A program made the position numbers and the translations under genes. A stretch of 64,000 nt of DNA from Silene latifolia (lineage: Eukaryota; Streptophyta; Magnoliopsida; Caryophyllales; Caryophyllaceae): the NCBI RefSeq assembly GCF_048544455.1, contig NC_133526.1, forward strand, positions 12,292,001 through 12,356,000, written 5' to 3'. Below are positions 11,101 to 20,496 of this stretch, piece by piece; the first letter of the stretch is position 1; the number at the start of each line of letters is the position of its first letter. The notes beneath the pieces were generated by a model that was not told where the DNA came from, did not search any database, and saw nothing but the letters and a program-made list of their open reading frames with translations.

Positions 11101-11512
11101 GCATCTCCCCCGTTGCCTTGTCCACATACAACCAATCCCTAGCAACGCCACACTTCCACCGCTGTGGACATCCGCTGCCTTATGCATTAAATACTCATCA
11201 TGGCTTTTATCGGGTATAATAAAGCCTTCCTTTACACGAGCCAAGTATAACTCCGCCAATTTTGGATTCAAAGTTCTAACATCATCTAAATGGATAGGCA
11301 CAAACTGTCTTGTGCAAGCACCAATCCAACCGGAGAAAAGACCCGCATTTGGACCAAAGAGGGGAAACCCATCTCACTCCATGTTATTTCGAACGGTACT
11401 TTTTAGCGGCTATAGTTGCAAGGACTTTCTTGCACTTCGTAGCACCCCTCTCACCAGGCTTATTATCACCAGGCTCATTATTCTTTTGACTTCTTTTACG
11501 TTTTTCACCCAT
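8170..11512 (-). CDS. CACTA-borne Ulp1/C48-type cysteine protease gene (multi-exon, probably decayed)
   Basis: The likely start is the ATG at 11512, opening MGEKRKRSQKNNEPGDNK. Conserved segments follow in order along the minus strand: FGPNAGLFSGWIGACTRQFV and ARVKEGFIIPDK (11360-11170); KGKFYGSRGGYKK (about 10850); IGRPEHPGRLRGV (about 10430), a motif of En/Spm second proteins; KVRTVTMMRLHEEAGHRIAT and ISWDLLAVWAGLD (9375-9073); then the Ulp1 protease fold. In the fold, THWVLVAIMPTRNKVFWLDS (8715-8655) carries the His (codon 8711-8709) and Asp (8660-8658), and QCGYYACRFMLEIIRRRYLV carries the likely nucleophile Cys (8256-8254). The usual oxyanion Gln is not obvious. Exon borders are not certain, and an in-frame TGA near 11375 argues for decay. 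Ulp1 enzymes cleave SUMO; what transposon versions cleave is unknown. Confidence 0.7.
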
Positions 11513-11584
11513 GATAATCCTAAAACCCAAATATGAATGATATAGGAAATGAACAACTTAACAACGTACATGCAGAGTATTATC

Positions 11585-11605
11585 TAAAACCCTAAACCCT
11601 AATAG
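11585..11605. promoter_or_regulatory. Telo-box-like motif upstream of the Ulp1 gene
   Basis: Two joined AAACCCTAA-type units (AACCCTAAACCCTAAT) lie about 80 bp upstream of the minus-strand ATG at 11512. Such boxes are common near plant transcription starts. A looser copy is at about 11645. The assignment is tentative. Confidence 0.35.
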
Positions 11606-11949
11606 GAATGAAAATTTAAAACAACAGATTGAGCTTCTAAAATCCTAAACCCTGATAAGAGGAGTAAAGTAGATGATGCGGGATGATAAAGATAACAAAG
11701 AAGACGAAAAACAAACAGATGCATGAAAAAGAAACAAGATGATCGTCTTAAAACCCTAATGACGAAACACAAAATTAAAGTGAACATACCTGTTGATGAT
11801 GATGATAAAGAGAACGAGCAGGATGATAAGGGAAGGCAACGGAATCGGGCTTCTAAATCGGGCGGCAAATGCGGCGGCGAGAATGTAAAAAGCGAGGAAG
11901 AGAGAAGAATTAACTCAGGATACCAACGGTTGAACTAATAATAATGTTG

Positions 11950-12250
11950 TGTGTGTTTGTGTATGGCATGTTGTATGGGTTTCTATATTAGTTTTTTATT
12001 AAGACAAACTATTGACAACGGGTGCTCAAAGAAGAACCGTTGTTATATGTTAATAACAACGGGTCAATAAAAGTAAACCGTTGTCAAAAGTTTATTACAA
12101 CGGTTAAAATATACCCGTTGTAATATATTTTCACCAAATTTGCGCCAAAATGAAATATGTCAAAAAAAATAATTGACAACGGGTAGAGGTACTACACCCG
12201 TTGTTGAAAGTATTAACAACGGGTAATTTAAATATAACCGTTGTTATTGT
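11950..12250. repeat. Second CACTA hairpin array, between the two transposon genes
   Basis: Five inverted pairs of ACAACGGG or ACAACGGT with ACCGTTGT or CCCGTTGT occur in about 240 bp, the same design as the array at 7160-7650. They are followed by a T-tract (12259-12273) rather than a CACTA terminus. This is either an internal regulatory block upstream of the Ulp1 gene or the subterminal region of a nested or fused element. Confidence 0.75.
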
Positions 12251-12661
12251 TGAACCTCTTTTTTTTTTTTTTAAAATTATCAGTAATTCCATTACAGTTT
12301 CAAACTGTAACAATACATACTGTAATGCAGAAGCACCATATCTTTGCAACATTATTCAAAGAATTTCAACACCAAAGATCCACATCTAATAATAAGATCA
12401 AGAAAATAAGACAACACCAAAGATGCATGCATATTGTGTCCTGATGAACTATCTCGGGATCGGGGCGTTTCTTGGATGTCATAGTTTCTTCGTTAACCCA
12501 AATACCTTCACCATGGTCATCACGCATATAGATGCTTTCGGTGTCCTCATGATCGTGTCAACATCGTCGAAATAAGATACAGTGGTGGACTCCATCCATT
12601 CCCTCAAAAACGACATCCGGATCATCATCACCATTATCGGATGGACTACTCCTTCTTTTCC

Positions 12662-13319
12662 TTATAGACATACAATGCACCACTTCTTATCCATAGGATC
12701 GGTGACATAAAACACTTGTTTAGCTTGGGATGCCATTATGAAAGGATCATCCTTATTATTGCCAACCTTACCCAGATTGACCAACGTAAATCCCATCTTA
12801 TCCTTTCGGACACAATGGATGTTGTTATCAACCCAGTTACATCGAAACAAAGGCATTGTGAAATCAATGTAATCTAGTACCAATATTTCTTGAATAACAC
12901 CATAATAAAGGCATTTTCCCCAAATAGGCTTTTTATCTTTTGAAGTAGCAAAGTGCATTGCCTCAAATTCTGAACTCACACCACTATTTTGCATTGTGCT
13001 CACCTCATCTTGCTCGCGGGTGTAAAAAGTATATCCATTAATGGCAAAATCTTTGTAAAAGGTGACCCTGGCATTTGGACCTAAACCAAGACGTAGTAAC
13101 CTAAGAGAGATGTCATCACCAGTTTGATCAAGACACTCGTAAGACAATATTCCTAAACCACTCGGGAAACGTCTTCGTATGCTCGTTCGCAATCCACTTC
13201 TCGGTCTTGTTTTGGTGATCGTATTTGAGCTCATCTTTGTGTTGTTGAATATAAGGTTGCACCTCATCTTCGTTGTTTAGCACATACATGTGTGCTAAAT
13301 GCAACATTTCACGTGTCAC
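12662..13319 (-). CDS. CACTA transposase, C-terminal part (DUF4216-like)
   Basis: The minus-strand reading has FAINGYTFYTREQDEVSTMQ then NSGV, FATSKDKKPIWGKCLYYGVI, YIDFTMPLFRCNWVDNN and MGFTLVNLGKVGNN-DDPFIM with ASQAKQVFYVTDP at its end. This is the usual order and spacing of the DUF4216 domain at the C-terminus of plant TNP2-type transposase proteins. The segment just upstream (13319-13128, NNEDEVQPYIQQHKDEL and EHTKTFPEWF) continues the same protein in a different frame, so there is either an intron or a frameshift near 13150. A mutated copy is the simpler reading. Confidence 0.8.
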
Positions 13320-14020
13320 AATTTTTTCAACCCGGCCCTAATACCTTTTCCGGTCATCCAGTCACTATGACGATTCTTAGGAACGCCAATCAACTCCTTC
13401 GGGGAGAGATGAGCGTAACAATATGAAAGAGCTTCGTCTAAAATAGCGCGTTCAGCAATACAACCTTCCTGACGATACCGATTAGATGTATAGTCCTTGT
13501 AGACTTTCATCAATCTTTCGAAAGGATACTGGTATCTCAAGTACACGGGCCCAAGGTACAAAATCTCCCTAACCAAGTGAATGGTCAGATGAATCATGAT
13601 AGTGAAGAAAGAGGGTGGAAAATACATTTCCAACTGACAAAGAGAGGTTACAACGAGGTCCTGCAATGAATCCGCGTCATCGGGATCGATGACTTTCTCG
13701 CATATGGACTGGAAGAAGAGACAGAATCTAGTTATAGCATATCTTACCTTTTCAGGTAAAATGGAACGAATAGCCACAGGTAGTAATTGTTGCATCAAAG
13801 TGTGACAATCATGTGACTTTAACCCGGTGAGTTTTAGGTCTTGCATCGACACTAGGCTTTTGATGTTCGACGAATAACCATGTGGCACTTTAATTCCATT
13901 CAAGCATGCACAGAACTCTTTTCTCTCATTCCGTGAAAGGGTAAAAGCTGTTGGCGGTAAAAATGTACGATTACCTCTCTTCTGTGGTGCCAACTCTAGC
14001 CTAATACCCATCATTTTCAT
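13316..14020 (-). CDS. CACTA transposase, central part (DUF4218)
   Basis: This 234-codon reading contains GLKSHDCHTLMQQLLPVAIR, then CQLEMYFPPSFFTIMIHLTI followed by HLVREI, GPVYLRYQYPFERLMKVYKD and EGCIAERAILDEALSYC. These are the conserved blocks of DUF4218, which follows the transposase_21 catalytic domain in plant CACTA TNP2-type proteins. It lies between the transposase_21 remains at 14088-14393 and the DUF4216 part at 12662-13319, in the family order. The segments are in separate frames or exons, so an intact protein cannot be claimed. Confidence 0.88.
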   Translation of the reverse strand: MKMMGIRLELAPQKRGNRTFLPPTAFTLSRNERKEFCACLNGIKVPHGYSSNIKSLVSMQDLKLTGLKSHDCHTLMQQLLPVAIRSILPEKVRYAITRFCLFFQSICEKVIDPDDADSLQDLVVTSLCQLEMYFPPSFFTIMIHLTIHLVREILYLGPVYLRYQYPFERLMKVYKDYTSNRYRQEGCIAERAILDEALSYCYAHLSPKELIGVPKNRHSDWMTGKGIRAGLKKL

Positions 14021-14087
14021 ATCTTCCCTATCTCATGGCGTTATCCTTTGTTTTACCAGGAACATTCGAAGGGTATTGATAATATTA

Positions 14088-14393
14088 TCACGACATTTTT
14101 CTCAATGTGCATGAAATCGAGGCAATGCCTCGACCTCCAGTGTCAGGCCAATATGGAAGTTTATCAAAAAATATGGATCTTTTCTTATACCCACGAGTAG
14201 AGAATTTAGAGCCGCTCTTCTTCCCATAATCTATCTCAATATGCTTTACTTTCCGATAAACTTCATGCCCACTCAAAATTCTAGGAGGTTGACGAAGTTC
14301 TTGTCTTCCATTGAATGCTTTCCGCATCTTGCGATAACAATGGTCATGATACAAGAACCTCCTATTTCCCATATACACATACTTACGAGAAGA
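14088..14393 (-). CDS. CACTA transposase, C-terminal end of transposase_21 (TNP2) domain, cut by a gap
   Basis: The reading KYVYMGNRRFLYHDHCYRKM, then KAFNGRQELRQPPRILSGHE, and KKRSIFFDKLPYWPD matches the late part of the Transposase_21 family (YMGHRRFL..H..R..K..F.G..E.R..P..LSG and KKRSIFF-LPYW). The N-terminal catalytic part should lie to the right but is replaced by 98 undefined bases. The sequence beyond the gap does not resume the domain. Confidence 0.8.
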   Translation of the reverse strand, partial: SSRKYVYMGNRRFLYHDHCYRKMRKAFNGRQELRQPPRILSGHEVYRKVKHIEIDYGKKSGSKFSTRGYKKRSIFFDKLPYWPDTGGRGIASISCTLRKMS

Positions 14394-14491
14394 NNNNNNN
14401 NNNNNNNNNNNNNNNNNNNNNNNNNNNNNNNNNNNNNNNNNNNNNNNNNNNNNNNNNNNNNNNNNNNNNNNNNNNNNNNNNNNNNNNNNNN
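14394..14491. other. Assembly gap (98 N)
   Basis: The bases are undefined. The transposase frame enters the gap on its left and nothing transposase-like leaves it on its right, so the true missing length is likely larger than 98 bp. Confidence 1.
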
Positions 14492-14667
14492 CTTGATGCT
14501 GGAATTTTCTGAACTGTATCCTGTTTCTTGTTGAATTTTGCATTTTGCATTTCCTTTGTACTCCGTAATATATTCTCGGAGAAATGGCAGCTAACATTAA
14601 ATAAATCTTTCAACTTTTTAAGACTAAATTGGCCCCCTCTTTCCCATAAATTACTCTCTCCTTCTTC

Positions 14668-14709
<42 letters not shown>

Positions 14710-15185
14710 CCCTACGTCCGGTCATTCACTCATTTGTTTACCTATTTCATTTTGGATATCTCAGTCAATTATTTGTCTTTCTATTATAGGAACCTTTGAT
14801 GGGCAATTAGGACTGCATAAAAATATGCTTCATTGTCATATTCCTAAATTAATAATGTCACTTATGTGTGTGAGATAGTGAACACTAAACAATGACATGC
14901 CCTTAAAAAAATGTGTAGTGGCATTATCTCTTCCCTGAAAAAGAATTCTGTCCCGAAAAAATTCCGAGGCTGCAATTAATTCTTGTGTCAGAAAATTAGA
15001 TTTGAAGATCTTTGGAACCAACTGGTTGCTGTAAGCCTGTAACACGTGAGATCTCGAACCTGTGTTGAAGCATTATTAAGTTAACGTGCATCTTCATACA
15101 TACTAGGACATTGTTAACTGTCTTTCAAATATTTTTATTCTTGCCCCTACAAATATGATTTCTTGCTTGGTCTACAAATATTTTA
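14492..15185. other. Unassigned sequence with an A-tract
   Basis: A run of about 37 A (14670-14706), preceded by TCCTTCTTCC, is the only notable point. It could be the tail of a retroposed copy reading on the plus strand, but no body is recognised. Confidence 0.4.
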
Positions 15186-15348
15186 CTCCTTCCGATCCAG
15201 ATTAAAGGTAACATAGTAGAAAATAAAGTATTTAAAAAAATGTGTATAAGGACAACTTAGTAATGTTCTTAGCTAAATAAGGAATGTTGCCTATAATTTG
15301 GATCGTCCGTTTATAATAAGTGTTATTTTTGGTTTGGGTCGAAGGGAG
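15186..15348. mobile_element. Stowaway-type MITE, 163 bp
   Basis: The ends are CTCCTTCCGATCCAG and the complement of CTCCCTTCGACCCAAAC, flanked by TA on both sides (15184-15185 and 15349-15350). CTCCYTYCG ends with TA duplication define plant Stowaway (Tc1/mariner) MITEs. Between 15349 and 15558 a further GAGGGAGTA end (about 15467-15478) suggests a degraded second copy. Confidence 0.8.
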
Positions 15349-15558
15349 TAGTTGATAGACTATAGTGTATCTATATCATATTTATGTGTTGTTACTTGTT
15401 AGTTGTTACTAAATCAACTTCATCTAAAGGATGGACTAAATAGAAAATAAACGAAGACTAATTAAAATAGAGGGAGTAATATATGTCCCCAACAGTTTTC
15501 TAGAATTGAAACATTTAATTAAAATACTACGAAGGATTTATATATATTAATGTTGTAA

Positions 15559-16038
15559 CTAGTTTTAGACTTCGTGCAAGGGGTATATAGAGTTTCCAGA
15601 GAATTGAGTAATGAAGCGAAATGTATTTTATTGAAAATATTTTTCTACAACAAAGCTAATCATTTCAATTTATAAATTCTTCTCAAATCTTTTTGTCATG
15701 AAACTAATAACAACGATTTACAGTTTTGTTTTTATACTGGATATGGATCAAGTCAGTATCTAATAAAACCATCGATAAAAGATTTAGTAATTTATAGTTT
15801 TACATCAAGTTTATTTTATTTTAATTAAAATATTATAGTTTAGAATTTAGTGAAAATAATATAATTTGATGAAAAGAGAAATTTTAATGAAATGATAATA
15901 ATTAAATGAAATAAATTGCAATTACTAGTTTCCTTATTTTGTAAATTTACTTAATTATCATTAGTTTCCTTATTTGAGAAATGTGCATTTTGGCGGGAAA
16001 AAAATTTGAGATCACCTATTCTTTTAGTAGATAAGGGA
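15559..16038 (-). mobile_element. Short non-autonomous Helitron, minus strand, 480 bp
   Basis: The minus-strand 5' end TCCCTTATCTACTAAAAGAA at 16038 follows an A and continues with TTTTTCCCGCC, matching the Helitrons at 5169 and 34433. The minus-strand 3' end is GTCTAAAACTAG ending at 15559 and followed by T. Its hairpin (around CCTTGCACGAAG) is degenerate, so this copy is older or the end is imprecise. Confidence 0.6.
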
Positions 16039-16092
16039 TTCCAGAGAACAGGAGGGAGTATGAATGACGTCAACATTTAAGTTTACACAAAT

Positions 16093-16270
16093 TCTCATTT
16101 GTGACGGCATATCCGTCGCAAGCTTGCGACGGGCCAAATACAACCCACATGAGGAGATAAGACAAAAGCAAATTGTCTAGGGATTAGCATTCTCTTTTGT
16201 CTTATCTACCCATGTGGGTAGTATTTGACCTGTCGCAAGTTTATGACGGATATACCCGTCACAAGGGAGA
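16093..16270. mobile_element. Foldback MITE with TTGTGACGG ends
   Basis: The left end TCTCATTTGTGACGGCATAT is mirrored by the right end, whose complement is TCTCCCTTGTGACGGGTATA. The pairing continues through CCGTCGCAAGCTTGCGAC and the inner arm AGATAAGACAAAAG, with ACCCACATG mirrored by CATGTGGGT. The whole unit can fold into one imperfect hairpin. Related GACGG elements lie at 26479 and 34204. Confidence 0.75.
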
Positions 16271-17190
16271 CTTGTTGTTAAGTTTAAAGCTTCTCGAGTT
16301 AAAGTTGAAAAGGCAAAGAAAATGGGGCTTGCTAAATCCCGTGATGCGTAAAGAAGGGGGTGGAAATTACAATAAAACTTACGGGAATTGCGAATAAAAT
16401 TGAATTAAAATAATCCCGAAATAAAATATAATAAGTAATAATTAATGGGTTGACGATATAAAGCAAGCACGCAAAACAAGGAAGTACGGAACAGCAGCAC
16501 ACGGCTGGAGCAGCCGTGAAGGGTCTTTGGGACGTGAATTCGAGGCTTCAATTGATTATTTTTCAAACCTTGTAATCTATGTTGTCAATTCTTATTTTCT
16601 CCACAATTTAATTTGTTGATTGTTGTAAGAATCTAGGCAAGACTAATTAATGCTTCCTTGGAGCCCAAGTACATCCTAGGCTATACTATAAGCCAGGGTT
16701 GTAATTCATTTTTACACATTGAAGAAATTGAAATTGTTTTGAAAAGTTTTCTCTAAAACTCGTCAGAAACATTTTGTGTTGTGTTAAACACGAGTGTCGA
16801 GACAAACAGAGAATCGACGTGTTCGATCCTTGACTTAGACCGAGGACGCGTTTCAAAGTTTAAGAGGAATTCTTGTCGCGTTACGAGAATTTCCCCATTA
16901 TCAAACTATAGGTCTAGTTTGATAAATATCCCAAATTTCACAAAAAAAAAAATACAAAAAAAATATTTCATCAGTTCAATCCGTCCAGAATGTCGACCAA
17001 AACCGATCAAATGCAAACAATCGACCAAAACGCTTCCGTACCAGAACCCTTCACGTTGCATCCCGCGCACCAAATTACCCAATCTCGCGCATTTATCCCT
17101 TTATTCCGGGCATATCCCTATCATTTCTCACCCCCACCAAAAGAGAAACAATAAAGAACTAAAAACCCAAAAAAAGATTTGACGCGTGGG
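16271..17190. other. Unassigned, possibly old retroelement remains
   Basis: I recognise no coding region. The stretch 16450-16930 reads like a degraded LTR or leader (long T-rich untranslated style), but no partner repeat is in the window. Confidence 0.3.
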
Positions 17191-17373
17191 TATGTAGCAG
17201 TAGAGATCACCTGTCCCACTTTTATGCCTCATCTTGTGTAACATTCCTTTAAGATCTTGACACATCACACTTGAAATAATAAAATTGGTAATATTATATC
17301 TCAAAGTGCTAACGTGTCACTAGGAGAAGTAATGGGACACAAGATGGGGCAGAGGATTTGCTCTGCGGTATGT
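17191..17373. mobile_element. MITE, copy A of a pair
   Basis: Inverted ends start GTAGAGATCACCTGTCCC and, on the other side, the complement of ACACAAGATGGGGCAGAGGA. The core contains ACACTTGAAATAATAAAA and TCTCAAAGTGCT. A second copy with the same layout lies at 17950-18132, so the unit is a dispersed MITE. Confidence 0.7.
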
Positions 17374-17949
17374 AGTAAGGACGGGGAGTTGGTTCGACAC
17401 GCAGGATTTGGGGACGGGGGTGCATGCGTTCGATGAGAAGACGACGACAATTAGACCCATGGACCACCAGTGACGACTCAAGCACATACCATCGGTTCGA
17501 CGCGCGAGAATGAATCGGGACGGGTTGGGTAGATGCGCGGGAAGGCGGTGCGGTCGCTGACTTGACGGCGCGGGGATGAGCAACGGATGGGGCTGCTGGG
17601 AAGGGTGGTCAGGGTGGTGAGGGGGTCTAGGGGAAGGGTTGGTAGTTTAGGGTTTTTCTATTCTTTTTTTTTTTAGGAGGAAGGGTAGGATTGGAAAAAA
17701 TTAACAAAATGCGTATGATATATTAAAAGTTTACGTAGAATTTAGCAAATACGTATTTTAACATGTTAGTATTATGAGTTATGACAATTGATATTGGAAT
17801 ATTATCAATCATGAAAATGGAGATAATATATTAATATTTTATAATATTCATGATTATGACAATTGATAGATATTGGAATATTATCGGGATAATATCTCAT
17901 ATTATTACGATATTATCTCATTAAATATTGGTTTATCTTGTAAGATATG
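17374..17949. other. Unassigned; locally GC-rich stretch (17374-17640)
   Basis: About 270 bp are clearly richer in G and C than the surroundings and read on the minus strand like a 5' untranslated leader (ending with ACCCTAAAC-type sequence). No protein domain is recognised, so a captured gene fragment is only a possibility. 17700-17949 is AT-rich with an internal near-repeat of ATTATGACAATTGATA (about 17779 and 17853). Confidence 0.35.
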
Positions 17950-18132
17950 AGTAGAGATCATCAATCCCATTTTTATGTCTCATCTTATGTCTCGTCCCCT
18001 TAAGAGCTTGAAATAACACTTGAAATAATAAAAATGGTAATATATCTTATATCAAAGTGCTCATGTGTCTTTAAGAGAAGTAATGAGACACAAGATGAGA
18101 CATGAAATGGAACAGAGAATCTGCTCTGCATG
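17950..18132. mobile_element. MITE, copy B of a pair
   Basis: This is the same family as 17191-17373. It shares GTAGAGATCA, CACTTGAAATAATAAAA, ATCAAAGTGCTCATGTGTC and the terminal CTGCTCTGC. It lies directly left of the gypsy element target site. Confidence 0.7.
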
Positions 18133-18155
18133 TTAAGATACTACTACGTAGTATC

Positions 18156-18741
18156 TGTTCCGGGTATGATTCCGGAGTAGTGTTATGACCACGTAAGTTT
18201 TGTAGAATGATGACTTTGTTTGACTCTTCCTTTCGGCCTCTCCTGAAACAATGAACAAACTGAGGGCTCGGCTTGGTACCGAGCGTACTCACTCCGACGC
18301 TCAAGTCAGTAAACTTAAAGGGATTAAGTTGTGTGTTACTTGGCAACGAATATTGTAGAGAGATAAGGGAGTTTATACCAGATTATGTGATTTGTGAGAT
18401 AGATTTTTGGGATCCTTTTCTCGTTGAGAGAAGTGGAGTATTTATAGACTTTCACCTTTTGTCACGTAGTGGCCAAGTGGCAGAGCAGGTGGAAAAGACT
18501 GTCCTACCCTCGGCCGAGGGACCCATGGCAGGCCGGCTGGCCTGGTTGACTCCATGCCGAGGGGTCTTGGATATGAGTACGCGGATATGTCTCCCAGCTG
18601 GCTGGTTGCCTAGCCGAGACCCAAGTGACAGGCCGACAGGCTGCGTTGGTTAGGCTGTCTAATACGTTGATTTGCTGTCTTTTATCTTTGACCTTCCTCA
18701 ATGTGTTGACTCGGTCAGCGGGTGCATAATATGCCCCATCA
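18156..18741 (-). repeat. 3' LTR of the nested-host gypsy element
   Basis: Plus-strand ends are TGTTCCGGGTATGATTCCGG and ATATGCCCCATCA. It is preceded by the GTATC target copy. Polypurine-type sequence (minus strand CTGGGGGCAAAT) adjoins it at 18742, showing it is the 3' LTR of a minus-strand element. Confidence 0.9.
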
Positions 18742-18754
18742 ATTTGCCCCCAGC
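18742..18754 (-). other. Polypurine tract
   Basis: The minus strand reads CTGGGGGCAAAT immediately before the TGATGGGG start of the 3' LTR. This is the standard place and composition for plus-strand priming in LTR elements. Confidence 0.7.
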
Positions 18755-18845
18755 GTAGTCTATGTCGTGGTATGGACCTTCGATGAGTGTTAAGCGTATA
18801 TTCAGCGCAAGAAAAGTTTCTCCTTCGGCTTCTTCTTCGCCGGCC

Positions 18846-19107
18846 TGGTTCTGTTCAGGTCGTATCATATCCCCCCTCCACATGGTTGTGTAATGGACAG
18901 CCGATGTGGAAAAGAAAAAGGCGCTGGCCGAGACCAAGGTTGAGAGTGCCGGCGCCAATTGTCCCCGGTTGGTGCTGCTTTCCTCGGCATGACTCTTTTT
19001 CTTGGTTCTGTTCAGGCCGTACCATATCCCCCCTCCACATGGTTGTGTAATGGACAGCCGATGTAGAAAAGAAAAAGGCGCTGGCCGAGACCAAGGTTGA
19101 GAGTGCC
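18846..19107. repeat. 157-bp tandem repeat (about 1.7 copies) near the 3' LTR
   Basis: The block starting TGGTTCTGTTCAGG occurs at 18846 and 19003. It shares CATATCCCCCCTCCACATGG, TGTGTAATGGACAGCCGATG and AAAAGGCGCTGGCCGAGACC, with few changes. It lies between the polypurine tract and the nested LTR element, in the 3' untranslated part of the gypsy element. Retand elements of Silene are known for tandem repeats in this region. Confidence 0.85.
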
Positions 19108-20482
19108 TGTAATACTCCGTATTTATAAGTCTTGGGTACTCTATCGAGTAGGCCTTACTCTGTCGAGTAAGGGTAAGTTGCGTTTTAGAAAAGTTTCTGA
19201 CCTGTTGGGTACTCGATCGAGTAGGGGGGTACTCGATCGAGTGTCCTTGGGTACTCGATCGAGTAGCCGTTTACGGGGAGTTTTTCTCGGGTTTTGTTAA
19301 TTATGCGATTAAGATATATAATCTTTCCGTCATCATTCTAAACACTTTTACAAAAACCTAATTTACTGTTAAAGAGAGAAAGCAAGTTCATTCATCATCC
19401 TAATCGCATTGTTGACAAATTCCGGAGCTAGAGGTGTCGGATTTCATTGTTCTTTGCATCATAGTGTTCCTTGCGTCAAGGGTAAGTCCTACATACCAAT
19501 TTTATAGCGTTTGGTTGATTTTGTTTAAACCCTAGTTTTGGGATTGGGGGTTTTTATGATTTGTTAAGGTTAGATTGTGATTATGTGATTATGTGATAGG
19601 AGAAGGATTTGTAAAGGAGAGGTTTTGAGACAGCTGCTAGATCGTCTGATGATTGTGTTGCTTTCCAGGTAGGATTTCCTACTCAGTATTAGTCCCATAA
19701 TGGGATGATTGTTGATGTGTTGAGATTGATTGTTTAACATCGTAATTGTGTTGTGACGGTGGTTGATTGTGATTATTGATTAATATCGTAATTGTGTTGT
19801 GACGGTTGTGATTGTGATTGTTGTCTCTGGTTCTCGAGATGCGTTCTCGGCTGAGTGGAGTCACTTGCGGGAGTGGCTTCACGCCCTAGTTTCGCCCTCC
19901 GTGGAACCCGCCACGGGAGGGGATGTGCACATTAATAGACAGGGGTTATCGCTCGGTATGATGAGCGGGGCTTAGGTGGGAACAGGCTGCGGTCCCCCAC
20001 TGGCGGTAGTCCAGTGGACGATCGGTGATTGAGATTGATGGGATTGGAGTAATTGTGTGTATGTGTGACGGTTAAGGCATGCATGTATCTTCTTGTTGAT
20101 ATATATATATATAAGTTGTGTGATTAGTATTGACCCCGTTTAAATGTTTTAAAAACTGTGGTGATCCATTCGGGGTGGTGAGCGATTGCTTGGCGGTATA
20201 TCTTGGATACGCGTGGGATCTAGCCGGGGATGGAGTCATCACATATCAGAGTCTTTAGTCTTCCGCTGTGTTTATTAGAACAGTTCCTTTCGGTTGGTTT
20301 ATAGTTTGAGAAACGATTGTATTTTGCTTACGATTGGCTTTGTAATGTAATCACTTAAACTTATTTAATAAAGTATGTTTCTTCATTGTCTTATGATTAT
20401 CATGCCTCGGATGTAATCGAGATGGTGGCATCCTTATACCCGAGTGGTCCTGGTAAGGCACTTGGAGTATGGGGGTGTTACA
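19108..20482 (+). repeat. LTR of the nested element
   Basis: The TG...CA ends adjoin a perfect 12-nt Met-tRNA primer site two bases downstream. Five palindromic TACTCGATCGAGTA-type motifs cluster at 19135-19268. A transcribed-type leader and a (TA)n stretch at 20098-20112 follow. Confidence 0.8.
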
Positions 20483-20484
20483 AA

Positions 20485-20496
20485 TGGTATCAGAGC
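20485..20496 (+). other. Primer-binding site (initiator tRNA-Met)
   Basis: TGGTATCAGAGC is the exact complement of the 3' end of plant initiator tRNA-Met, two bases after the LTR end. Confidence 0.85.

Larger units (their letters stand above)
7140..14393 (-). mobile_element. CACTA (En/Spm) DNA transposon, minus orientation, one end outside or lost
   Basis: The left terminus is CACTACTACAGATACAGCCT at 7140, typical of CACTA elements, preceded by AAT. Inward lie about ten small ACAACGG...CCGTTGT hairpins (7160-7650), then a Ulp1-domain gene (8170-11512, minus), more hairpins (11950-12250), and a TNP2 transposase (12662-14393, minus) that stops at an assembly gap. Two-gene CACTA elements, with a transposase plus a second protein that can carry a Ulp1 protease domain, are known in plants. 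No matching GTAGTAGTG terminus is found to the right. Either it is in the gap or lost, or two related elements are nested and the 11950-12250 hairpins belong to the second. Confidence 0.8.

Noticed and set aside
11585-11605. Interstitial telomere repeat
   Set aside because: Only two CCCTAAA units are present; this fits a promoter telo-box, not a telomeric array.
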